Of a stretch of DNA of 64,000 nucleotides, positions 51,321 through 59,379 are shown one piece after another. The position numbers and the translations under genes were made by a program. Origin of the DNA: Nitrosomonas supralitoralis (GTDB lineage Bacteria; Pseudomonadota; Gammaproteobacteria; Burkholderiales; Nitrosomonadaceae); assembly GCF_003011925.2 (NCBI RefSeq), contig NZ_PXXU01000001.1:107564-171563 (forward strand), read 5' to 3'. Each line of letters begins with the position of its first letter. The stretch's first letter is position 1. The notes beneath the pieces are model-generated. The model made no database searches. It saw nothing but the letters and a program-made list of their open reading frames with translations, and was not told the DNA's origin.

Positions 51321-52025
51321 TTAGCGTAATGGAGGGAATTGAAGCTTGATCCCTGGTTTTAAATCACGAAAATTTGTCAGATTATTGATCTTTGCAACTT
51401 CAGAATAATAAGTACTGTCCTGATAAATCCGATAACACAGCAAAGGTAAAGTATCTCCAGCCTTCACCTCAACCAAATGGGTCAAATCGGGAGATTGCAT
51501 TGCTGCTTCTTTGGATATTTCTTCACTGCTCTGATATTCAATAAATGAAAGTGCAACCTTTGCTCGTAATGGTGCACCATTGGGCTTAAACAAGGTATAG
51601 TCAAATTTAAGCGACTCTAGCCGGCCGTAAAATAACAATTTCCCCCATTTTAATTGAACGATTGGTGCCTCATGCTTATTACCCAGATAGGTATAAACGA
51701 CATTTTTTAATAATTCAATCTGATCCTTGACAGACATCGGAATGCTATTAGAAGAACTCCTGCCTGATTTGACAACACCGGTTCCATCCAGAACCAGATC
51801 TTTTAGAGTAATTTTTTCAGGGAGGCTTACATCATATTTAGTTTCGGCTCCGGGCTGACCCAGGACTTTATTTTTAGAATAATACAACTGAAATGCGTGC
51901 TCATATCCCGCAGGATTTATTAATGCTTTAAACTGCTTCTTCGAGCCATCAATACTTATTTTTCCATTGTTGACGGAGCAAGGAGAAATTGTTAGCAGAG
52001 CTTTAGCACCACCCCTAGCTGCCAT
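51321..52025 (-). CDS. LysM-containing hub/tube connector (Afp7-like)
   Basis: 234 residues. The body (ALINPAGYEHAFQLYYSKNK; QLKWGKLLFYGRLESLKFDY; GAPLRAKVALSFIEYQS) is the gp53/Afp7-type hub protein. The last 55 residues are a LysM-like domain (HLVEVKAGDTLPLLCYRIYQ). In eCIS this protein links the inner tube to the spike hub. Its ATG directly abuts the DUF5908 stop (TAGATG). Confidence 0.92.
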   Translation of the reverse strand: MAARGGAKALLTISPCSVNNGKISIDGSKKQFKALINPAGYEHAFQLYYSKNKVLGQPGAETKYDVSLPEKITLKDLVLDGTGVVKSGRSSSNSIPMSVKDQIELLKNVVYTYLGNKHEAPIVQLKWGKLLFYGRLESLKFDYTLFKPNGAPLRAKVALSFIEYQSSEEISKEAAMQSPDLTHLVEVKAGDTLPLLCYRIYQDSTYYSEVAKINNLTNFRDLKPGIKLQFPPLR

Positions 52026-52190
52026 CTAGCGCTCCTCTTTTTCTTGCAAAATATCAACTATCAAACGACGACACTCTGCCAGAACTTCTACTTTTAATAC
52101 ATCACGGCCCTCTGACAACTCCAGTTCCTCTTGGCATGCGCGCTGCACAATATTTGATTTAATTAATAATTGCTTGATTTCTATTGTCAT
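52026..52190 (-). CDS. DUF5908 family small protein (Afp6 position)
   Basis: A 54-residue gene found by reading the gap between the tube and LysM genes: MTIEIKQLLIKSNIVQRACQ to a stop after ILQEKEER. The start (M-x-IEI+xLxI+) fits DUF5908, a short family seen in eCIS loci between tube and hub genes. Its stop directly abuts the next ATG, supporting real translation. Function unknown; probably an assembly accessory. Confidence 0.75.
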   Translation of the reverse strand: MTIEIKQLLIKSNIVQRACQEELELSEGRDVLKVEVLAECRRLIVDILQEKEER

Positions 52191-52208
52191 TTCATACTCT
52201 TTAATATC

Positions 52209-52679
52209 CTAAACAATACGCTTTGAAAATGTATAACTGAAAACTATTTTTTCTATGGCAACTTCATTCTTAGTGGAACCAAAGCTCTCAATCTCCCATT
52301 TCACCGGATACGCCGAATCAAATAACCACCCACGAATAACTTCTTTATTTTCATTCATCAAAAAAACTCGAATGGCTTTTGATTCAATTGACTCTATGAA
52401 ATCCATTTCCATAACAGTTTTGCACCATTTAACCAATGGCGATGTCAATGAAGCTATACCACGTTTCATTTCAAGATTTGGGTGCTTCACACCTTTAGGT
52501 AATTGATGAACAAATCTATTTTCTCCGCCTTCAATCACCGATTCCACTTCGATTTCAGAAGAAATCCCCGACACTTCTTGAAAGGAAGTATCGACTGTTT
52601 CATTACAGTCTCCAAACTTTACTTTAAAATAAAATGCTGAAGGTGGATATATTCCTGCTAATTGTTCATTATCAGTCAT
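52209..52679 (-). CDS. eCIS inner tube protein 2 (Afp5-like)
   Basis: 156 residues of the T4 gp19/Hcp-like tube fold: PPSAFYFKVKFGDCNETVDT, SFQEVSGISSEIEVESVIEG, and KWEIESFGSTKNEVAIEKIV. Being nearest the hub genes, it is likely the baseplate-proximal tube adaptor, as Afp5 is. It is clearly related to, but diverged from, the tube gene just upstream. Confidence 0.93.
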   Translation of the reverse strand: MTDNEQLAGIYPPSAFYFKVKFGDCNETVDTSFQEVSGISSEIEVESVIEGGENRFVHQLPKGVKHPNLEMKRGIASLTSPLVKWCKTVMEMDFIESIESKAIRVFLMNENKEVIRGWLFDSAYPVKWEIESFGSTKNEVAIEKIVFSYTFSKRIV

Positions 52680-52710
52680 TTAAATCCGGTCTTTCTGTTT
52701 GCAAATTGTT

Positions 52711-53169
52711 TTATTTAAGGGCAATTGTTAAACCTTCGTGCACGATTTCTATGGTTTCAATCGCCACTTCATTACCTTCTGATTTTAGATCCGTACCGGT
52801 AATCTTTGTCGGCCAGGCATTTGCCAGCTTCCACACCATCACTGCACCACCGCCTTCATCCAGCAATGTGATAGTAACCGGCAACCGTTTGATCTTATTC
52901 ATCTTGATCTGATCAAACCAATCCCAGAATTTATTATCGTCTTTGAAGACACCTTTTTTCATGGTGACATTACCAAATTTTTTCATTCCTGGCATTTTGA
53001 TAACCGAAAACTGCGGACTATCGCCATGACGATATTTTATTTCCTCAGACTGAATGTCTAGTCCACTTACTTCTTGAAATGACATCTTTTGAGAATCCCA
53101 CTTAACCTCAAAATAAAACTTGGGTACGGGCCAAACTGTCGTTGATTGACTTGATCCATCATCTGCCAT
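52711..53169 (-). CDS. eCIS inner tube protein 1 (Afp1-like)
   Basis: 152 residues: VWPVPKFYFEVKWDSQKMSF, QEVSGLDIQSEEIKYRHGDS, and KITGTDLKSEGNEVAIETIE. It is probably the major tube subunit, stacking as hexamers inside the sheath to make the lumen that carries cargo. GAGGT lies before the ATG. It follows the sheath gene with a 71-base gap. Confidence 0.95.
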   Translation of the reverse strand: MADDGSSQSTTVWPVPKFYFEVKWDSQKMSFQEVSGLDIQSEEIKYRHGDSPQFSVIKMPGMKKFGNVTMKKGVFKDDNKFWDWFDQIKMNKIKRLPVTITLLDEGGGAVMVWKLANAWPTKITGTDLKSEGNEVAIETIEIVHEGLTIALK

Positions 53170-53240
53170 AACTTACCTCGATTATATGATTAAGAAACAA
53201 ACGCCTTTACCAACCTCATTTAGTTGCACAAATTCTCAAG

Positions 53241-54749
53241 TTAGGATTTCTGCATCTGTTGCTGGAATGTAATTTCGATAAATTCTGCAGGACGGCTCAA
53301 TGCCACCATCACAGTTACCCGAAGAACACCATCCAGAATATCCTGTGGTGTCATAGTCTCACCTAGACCCACGAACACACTAAAAGCATCTTCTGGAGAT
53401 GCACCAGCCAAACCACCGCGTTTCCAGATACTGGTCAGAAAATTACTGATCATGCTTCTGATGGTCACCCAAGTCGTTGACACGTTAGGTTCAAAAACAG
53501 AAGCTTTGGCTGCCAGCTTGATAGATTCTTCCAACATAATCATGGTCCTACGCACATTCACATATCGCCAATCCAAGCTGTTTCCATCCAATGTACGTGC
53601 ACCCCACACCAGCGTGCCTTCCCCAATAAAAGTACGAATGGCATTAATCGACTTACCTGCGGTTGTCACATTCAAGTCTTCCTGTTGTGCATGTGTTATT
53701 TCCACCGAAGGGGAAATAACCGCATTTAAGCTCACATTGGCTGGCGCTTTCCATACTCCGCGCGAATTATCAGTCGTAGTGTAAACACCAGCCATGCCAC
53801 CGCTCGGTGGTAGTAAATTGAGTTTGAGCTTGATACTTTCAATAATAGCTTTATAGACAGGAGAAACTGCCGTTAGTATCTTGTGCAGGTCATCATCTGT
53901 AGACATTTCCTCCGTCTTTGGAGTCACATTGATTTCTTTAATCTTGCCAGTAATTTCAGTTTTCTTCTTTTCATCCAAATCGGCAGTGCCTATTTCTTCA
54001 TTCAATACTTCTTGTAATTTATCTAGATTTGAAATATTAGCAAAACTAAGATCACCGGCTTGCACAATAGACGTATTAAGCCAAGGATAATATGCCGCCG
54101 CAAAGTCAAGGTTATTGGTCCCAAGTTGATTGCGGAAATTCTCGATGCACTGACTATCCTGCGCTTCCTTATAGCCATTAAAAATATCCAGGATTGCAAA
54201 GCGATTCCTCATCACCTGTCCACAATGGCGCAGTGCATCCTGTTGTAAAGCGATACAATCAGAATCCTTCAAAGACATGGCATCAGGAATCACAACCATG
54301 GTTGGTTCCTGCTCTTTTAACAAAACATCAATCCCTGTGCTCAGTATATTTTTATCAATAGCTTGTTCATAGCTACCCACTGAGACAACATAACAAGCAC
54401 CTCCGCCATTCGAGAAGAAAAGCATCATGCTGTGATATAAATAATATCTTGATCCCTCGGGTTTTAGAGTGTATTCCTTATTATTACTGGAGAAGTCAGA
54501 TTCATCATCTTTATTGGTCGAGTCAAAATCAGCAATTTCATATTGCGTTTTAGGCGGTCTACCAAAGAAATCGTTAAATTCCAACATGGATGATATGCGC
54601 CACGCCTTATTCAATAAAGTTTTTCCTTTATTGCTGGCCTTTTCTGTATAGCCAATAAATGCGGGTACTGCGGTAGCTACTTCTACAACAGAATTAGGGA
54701 ATGCATTTTTTTCAACAATGTACACACCCGGCGTTTTATATTGCCCCAT
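53241..54749 (-). CDS. eCIS contractile sheath protein
   Basis: 502 residues. The N-terminus GQYKTPGVYIVEKNAFPNSV and TAVPAFIGYTEKASNKGK, and the C-terminus SPEDAFSVFVGLGETMTPQD, then DILDGVLRVTVMVALSRPAE and FIEITFQQQMQ, are typical of the sheath family, the C-terminal part forming the interlocking handshake domain. Only one sheath gene is present (Afp has three). AAGGGGAA (about 54756-54764) gives a strong ribosome-binding site, consistent with a high-copy subunit. A 249-base gap precedes it and may hold its own promoter; I could not identify clear boxes. Confidence 0.96.
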   Translation of the reverse strand: MGQYKTPGVYIVEKNAFPNSVVEVATAVPAFIGYTEKASNKGKTLLNKAWRISSMLEFNDFFGRPPKTQYEIADFDSTNKDDESDFSSNNKEYTLKPEGSRYYLYHSMMLFFSNGGGACYVVSVGSYEQAIDKNILSTGIDVLLKEQEPTMVVIPDAMSLKDSDCIALQQDALRHCGQVMRNRFAILDIFNGYKEAQDSQCIENFRNQLGTNNLDFAAAYYPWLNTSIVQAGDLSFANISNLDKLQEVLNEEIGTADLDEKKKTEITGKIKEINVTPKTEEMSTDDDLHKILTAVSPVYKAIIESIKLKLNLLPPSGGMAGVYTTTDNSRGVWKAPANVSLNAVISPSVEITHAQQEDLNVTTAGKSINAIRTFIGEGTLVWGARTLDGNSLDWRYVNVRRTMIMLEESIKLAAKASVFEPNVSTTWVTIRSMISNFLTSIWKRGGLAGASPEDAFSVFVGLGETMTPQDILDGVLRVTVMVALSRPAEFIEITFQQQMQKS

Positions 54750-54998
54750 AATCAGTTCCCCTTAAAATTGAAACAACAGCGGTCAACAGCGATCTTACCA
54801 ATTAACTTTAACAAAGCTTTCTATTACCCTGTTTAAAATTGATATATAGCAGATTAAATAAAGTTTCTTCGATTGTTATGCAGCATACCGAGAATTACAA
54901 AGCGAGTATGTAGGAAAATTCGGAAAAAACTGAGAAGCAAGAACTCCGACAGCGCCGAGTAAGCTAGTTATTTCGTTTCTGATGCCAGGAATACCGCC

Positions 54999-55859
54999 TT
55001 AGTTAATAAAAATCTCCGAAATATTCTCCATCTTTCCATTCATCATTTCTCCAACTATCTGATTAATGCTTGCATTCGGCAAACGTTTGATGAGCACTTT
55101 ATCTCCCATGCTGCCCGATTCGCGTAATTGCAGACAGCAGGAAGATTGTTCTTCCATCGGAATAGCTGTTGACGACTGAAGTAGGACTGCTGCACGGTTT
55201 CCTGGCATGAGGATGCTCCCTGCATTGTTGAACTGGATTGTATTGTCCAAATCGGCAATGTACACATTGCGTTTCGACAGTTCACCCAGAATGTAATATT
55301 TCCAATAGGTTTGATTGGCTGAGAAGCGAATATAAAACTTCCGGGCTGATGCAGCCAGTCTTTCAGAACACAAACCTTGCTCGTCATCGGCAATGAACAT
55401 TTGCAACACAAAAGCCACATTCGCAAAATAATCTTTGCGATCCAACATTCCTTGAAACGGGTCAGCATTAGTATAAGCCCATGCTTGATCAGTAACACTG
55501 GGATCGCTATGCAGCATTTGTTTGCCTATTGCATCCCTCGTCACTGACTGATTGTTAAAATAAAGCTGATTGTTTTCTGCGGGAACGCCGGGCACTGTAT
55601 AGCGAAAAAAATTAGGATCTTTGGAAAAGACTTTAAATACTAAAGACAAACCGTCCTCAGCATAAAGACGCAATCGACTCAGAGTGCCTTCTTGGTAAAA
55701 AACCGAGACGCCACTTTCGGAAAATTTTACCAGCAACCCAGCATTATTCAGTACAGCAACAGAAGGTCCTGCAGGAATAAATTCGAGTGTTTTGCAAACC
55801 TGACCTGAAAAGTAGGCATGTTCCACTGAAACACTGAATAACAATCGATACGCACCCAT
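54999..55859 (-). CDS. eCIS-associated protein of unknown function
   Basis: 286 residues. MGAYRLLFSVSVEHAYFSGQ at the start suggests a beta-rich N-terminal domain; LYFNNQSVTRDAIGK, RLAASARKFYIRFSANQTYW and KYYILGELSKRNVYIADLDN follow. No signal peptide or membrane segment. I recognise no named domain, but its position between the sheath terminator and the sheath genes suggests a structural or assembly role. Confidence 0.7.
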   Translation of the reverse strand: MGAYRLLFSVSVEHAYFSGQVCKTLEFIPAGPSVAVLNNAGLLVKFSESGVSVFYQEGTLSRLRLYAEDGLSLVFKVFSKDPNFFRYTVPGVPAENNQLYFNNQSVTRDAIGKQMLHSDPSVTDQAWAYTNADPFQGMLDRKDYFANVAFVLQMFIADDEQGLCSERLAASARKFYIRFSANQTYWKYYILGELSKRNVYIADLDNTIQFNNAGSILMPGNRAAVLLQSSTAIPMEEQSSCCLQLRESGSMGDKVLIKRLPNASINQIVGEMMNGKMENISEIFIN

Positions 55860-56022
55860 ATTTAATCAATCCAATTTTTTATCGAGGCACCTTGAAGGCT
55901 CAGTGATTACGTCACACACAATTCAGACCGATAAAGTGAGCGTCGCCACAAAACCGCTTCACATCCATAAACTATAAGAAATGTTCAACACCCTCAAGTT
56001 ACTTGTTTTTGCGAACAAGAGC

Positions 56023-56592
56023 TTACTGCACCGAAGGTTTAGGTTCGCTCACGAGTGGAATGCGACCAGCGATATCTTCTGCGTCAAATGCAACCATTCG
56101 CACTCGATATAGGATCGAGGGCAGATATTTCCCTCCCAAAGCACCCCATAAATTACTCAAATCCTGAATCGAAAGATTTTCGATATCCAGAATAAGTTTC
56201 TCAATCCGAGCATCCATTTCCGGCGCTATTTGACGATTAATCACATAGTTCCTTTGAAAGAAACTAATGGTGCTTGATAGGAATTTAAGTGCCTCAGAAT
56301 AATGGTTGCCGGTAAAATTAGCGGTCATCATCAAGTACAAATTGAAATAAAACGGTGCAACGCTCTGCATCTCAAGTTGACGCACTTCGTGCGATTTTAC
56401 TTGCCGAAAAGGAATCGCATCCTTTTCGATATTAACTAGAAAAATAACCAACTTGTTATTGACATTCGCGGCCATGCTGCCATCCATTTCCAGTAAATTG
56501 GACACCACAACCACATCTTCTCCCAAATTGTATGTACGCCGCAGATATTGATTTAATTGGGTTGCAAGAAGTTGAACGGCTAGATTAATCAT
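56023..56592 (-). CDS. DUF4255 sheath terminator (Afp16/Pvc16-like)
   Basis: 189 residues. AVQLLATQLNQYLRRTYNLG, then VVSNLLEMDGSMAANVNNKL and VIFLVNIEKDAIPFRQ, are the DUF4255 signature; PFYFNLYLMMTANFTGNHYS follows. In Afp the terminator caps the distal end of the tube and sheath and fixes the final length together with the tape measure. It is the first gene of the structural operon here and begins 41 bases after the DUF853 ATPase gene. Confidence 0.93.
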   Translation of the reverse strand: MINLAVQLLATQLNQYLRRTYNLGEDVVVVSNLLEMDGSMAANVNNKLVIFLVNIEKDAIPFRQVKSHEVRQLEMQSVAPFYFNLYLMMTANFTGNHYSEALKFLSSTISFFQRNYVINRQIAPEMDARIEKLILDIENLSIQDLSNLWGALGGKYLPSILYRVRMVAFDAEDIAGRIPLVSEPKPSVQ

Positions 56593-56632
56593 GGAAGATA
56601 ATGATCCGGTATGTTTTGATGTATTTGGCCTG

Positions 56633-58132
56633 CTAGCGTCGCTTTCTACCTAATAACGATCCAAGCAGACCACGAGTAATTTCGCGTGCGATAGACGATC
56701 CAATTGAACGAGCAGCACTTTTTGCCATGGCATCAATTACCCCTTCGCGCCGCCCTCCCCGTACTGCCGGCGAACTCGAGAATAAATCAACCAAATCTTT
56801 CAGAACACCTGCTTCTGCCGGTCGCTTCAAGCTCTCATTATCAGGCATGTTTCCAGTGCCAGTCCGCGCTAGCAATAATTCAAACGCACTCTCACGATCA
56901 ATTTCCTGCTCATACACTCCAGCCACAATAGAAGATTGCAATAGCTGCTGTCGTTCTTTCAGAGTAATCGGTCCAATCTGGCTCATCGGCGGAAGTATAT
57001 AAGCGCGCTCAGTTATACCCGGAGCACCGTCGCGTTCAAGAAAAGAAATCAATGCTTCGCCCACGGATAGCTCAAGGATAGCTTGTTTGATATTCAGTTC
57101 CGGATTAGGTCGCATAGTTTCAGCCACAGAATTCACTGCTTTTTGATCACGCGGAGTAAATGCACGTAATGCATGCTGAATGCGATTACCCAGTTGAGCT
57201 AATACTTTCTCCGGAATATCAAAGGGATTTTGCGTTACAAAAAAAATAGCGATACCTTTGGAACGTATCAATCTCACAACCTGTTCGATCTTCTCCAATA
57301 AAGCCGAGGACGCTGTGCTAAACAATAAGTGCGCTTCATCGAAAAAGAATACAAGTTTAGGTTTAGCACGATCTCCGATTTCAGGTAAATTTTCGTAAAA
57401 CTCGGATAACATCCACAGCAAAAAGGCACTATACAATCTCGGAAAGTTTAACAACTTATCAGCAGCCAGAATATTAATAACACCTTTACCATCAATAGTC
57501 TGCAATAAGTCCTCAATGTTCAACATGGGCTCACCAAAGAATCGGTCTCCGCCTTGCTCTTCTATCTGTAACAAACTGCGCTGAATGGCACCGATTGATG
57601 CAGATGAAACGTTACCATATTGAGTTTTAATTTTATCAGCGTTTTCGCCTACAAATTGCAGCAATGCGCGTAAGTCTTTTAGGTCAAGCAACAATAATCC
57701 ATAATCATCGGCTACCTTAAAAACCAGCGCTAATACACCTTCTTGCGTTTCATTGAGATTCAACAGACGAGCCAGTAGCAGCGGTCCCATGTCGGAAATT
57801 GTTGCGCGCAGTGGATGTCCATTTTTCTGCAGCACATCCCACATCGTTACTGGAAAGCCTTGCCATTCCGGAACATCCGTTTGCATCATATGCAGACGGA
57901 TTTTTACTTTGTCTGTTAACGAACCGGGCTTACTGATGCCAGTTAAATCGCCTTTGACATCGGCCATAAATACCGGCACACCGATATTCGAGAAGCTTTC
58001 TGCCAACTTCTGTAAAGTAATCGTTTTACCTGTTCCCGTGGCACCTGTAATACAGCCATGCCGCGTAGACATTTCAGGCAAAAGCGCTATGTCAACTCTG
58101 TTAGTTTTGGCAATAATCAACGGTTCTATCAT
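56633..58132 (-). CDS. DUF853 HerA-like ATPase (YjgR family)
   Basis: 499 residues. Walker A is in GCITGATGTGKTITLQKLAE (about residues 27-46), then VPVFMADVKGDLTGISKPGS; Walker B is KLVFFFDEAHLLFSTASSAL (about 260-280), with ALLEKIEQVVRLIRSKGIAI after it. The Gly/Arg-rich C-terminus ends LLGSLLGRKRR. YjgR-type proteins are widespread hexameric ATPases of unclear role and are not usual eCIS parts. Its short distance to the terminator gene allows co-transcription with the eCIS operon. Confidence 0.9.
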   Translation of the reverse strand: MIEPLIIAKTNRVDIALLPEMSTRHGCITGATGTGKTITLQKLAESFSNIGVPVFMADVKGDLTGISKPGSLTDKVKIRLHMMQTDVPEWQGFPVTMWDVLQKNGHPLRATISDMGPLLLARLLNLNETQEGVLALVFKVADDYGLLLLDLKDLRALLQFVGENADKIKTQYGNVSSASIGAIQRSLLQIEEQGGDRFFGEPMLNIEDLLQTIDGKGVINILAADKLLNFPRLYSAFLLWMLSEFYENLPEIGDRAKPKLVFFFDEAHLLFSTASSALLEKIEQVVRLIRSKGIAIFFVTQNPFDIPEKVLAQLGNRIQHALRAFTPRDQKAVNSVAETMRPNPELNIKQAILELSVGEALISFLERDGAPGITERAYILPPMSQIGPITLKERQQLLQSSIVAGVYEQEIDRESAFELLLARTGTGNMPDNESLKRPAEAGVLKDLVDLFSSSPAVRGGRREGVIDAMAKSAARSIGSSIAREITRGLLGSLLGRKRR

Positions 58133-58299
58133 TTTTAATTAAGAAATACCGGAAATAAGCATTGAATGACTTATTGTATGTCAATTAATGGGAAAGAAAT
58201 TGGAAACGTGCGTATCGATGTATACTGTCATATTAGTTGGCTAAAATTATTTGTCAGCTTCGTAACAAGTCTTCTGATTAATTTCCAGATAAAAAACAC

Positions 58300-59298
58300 T
58301 TGAACAAGCAATTGATCTGTGGTGATATCGGCGGCACTAAAACTCTTCTGCAAGCAGCAGAAATACGTGATGGTCAAGCACGGGAGTTATTCTCTCGCCG
58401 TTATGACAATCACAAGTTTGCAACCTTCTCTGAAATTTTACAAGACTTTCTGAACCGAACTGGAGAGAGAAATTCTCTGCTTTCAGCATGCTTTGCGGTA
58501 GCTGGACCCGTTGTTACACAGCAGGCAAAGCTAACAAACTTGCCCTGGCAAATCAGTAGCAATGACATTTCCACCGAATTCTCAATCCCTTCTGTCAAGC
58601 TGATTAATGATTTTGAGGCTGCCGCTCTGGGCATTGAGAGCCTGTCATCTGGCGATATGGCAACACTGCAAGCGGGCCAGTCAGTTGCACATTCGATGCG
58701 TGTAGTACTGGGCGCGGGTACCGGGATGGGTGTCGCTTGGCTTACCTGGTTGGAAGGTCGCTATTTTGCAGTGCCTACTGAGGCCGGACATATGGATTTT
58801 GCTCCAACCAGCGAACAACAAATTCAATTACTTGAAACACTGCACAACAAATTCGGCCATGTATCCGTAGAACGATTGCTTTCAGGGTCAGGACTAACAA
58901 ATATTTTCAAATTTCTGCAATTGAGTTCTCCGACAGCTTCAAACCTTGCACCTATCCATCTTGAAGATGATAGTGGCGCCACGATCACAACGCTCGCACT
59001 CACCCATCATCATCCAATCGCGATAAAATCCATCCAGCTATTTGCCGAGATTTATGGCGCTTATGCGGGTAACCTGGCATTGGCAGGACTCACCCGGGGT
59101 GGCGTATATATTGCTGGCGGCATTGCTCCTAAGATTATCAGTATTCTGAAGCTTGACGGGTTTATGCAGGCATTCCGGGCCAAGGGTAGATTTTCTGATT
59201 TAATGCTCGAATTCCCTGTGTTTATAATTACAAACCCGGAAGTCAGTTTGCTTGGTGCAAAACAGGAGGCTCGTCGCTTGCTCAATAGTCATAGTTGA
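58300..59298 (+). CDS. glk: Glucokinase
   Basis: 332 residues: LICGDIGGTKTLLQAAEI (phosphate-binding start), VKLINDFEAAALGIESLS (about residues 100-117), VLGAGTGMGVAWLTWLEGRY, and VPTEAGHMDFAPTSEQQ, all of the bacterial glucokinase (Glk) family. It phosphorylates glucose to glucose-6-phosphate. The start is TTG at 58300, with no strong ribosome-binding site; no better in-frame ATG lies near. It is followed by an alpha-glucan phosphorylase, so both may serve glycogen breakdown. Confidence 0.9.
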   Translation: MNKQLICGDIGGTKTLLQAAEIRDGQARELFSRRYDNHKFATFSEILQDFLNRTGERNSLLSACFAVAGPVVTQQAKLTNLPWQISSNDISTEFSIPSVKLINDFEAAALGIESLSSGDMATLQAGQSVAHSMRVVLGAGTGMGVAWLTWLEGRYFAVPTEAGHMDFAPTSEQQIQLLETLHNKFGHVSVERLLSGSGLTNIFKFLQLSSPTASNLAPIHLEDDSGATITTLALTHHHPIAIKSIQLFAEIYGAYAGNLALAGLTRGGVYIAGGIAPKIISILKLDGFMQAFRAKGRFSDLMLEFPVFIITNPEVSLLGAKQEARRLLNSHS

Positions 59299-59379
59299 AA
59301 TTTTTACAGCTTCAGGTTTATTTTAACTTCCAGATTCTGCTGATCAACACAAAGATAATTCTTTTTAAGGAGAACATAA

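Noticed and set aside
26738..56592. Prophage or type VI secretion system
   Set aside because: No capsid, portal, terminase, lysis or integrase genes, and no T6SS membrane complex; DUF4255, CIS_TMP, DUF5908, Afp15-like ATPase and DUF4157 point to an eCIS.
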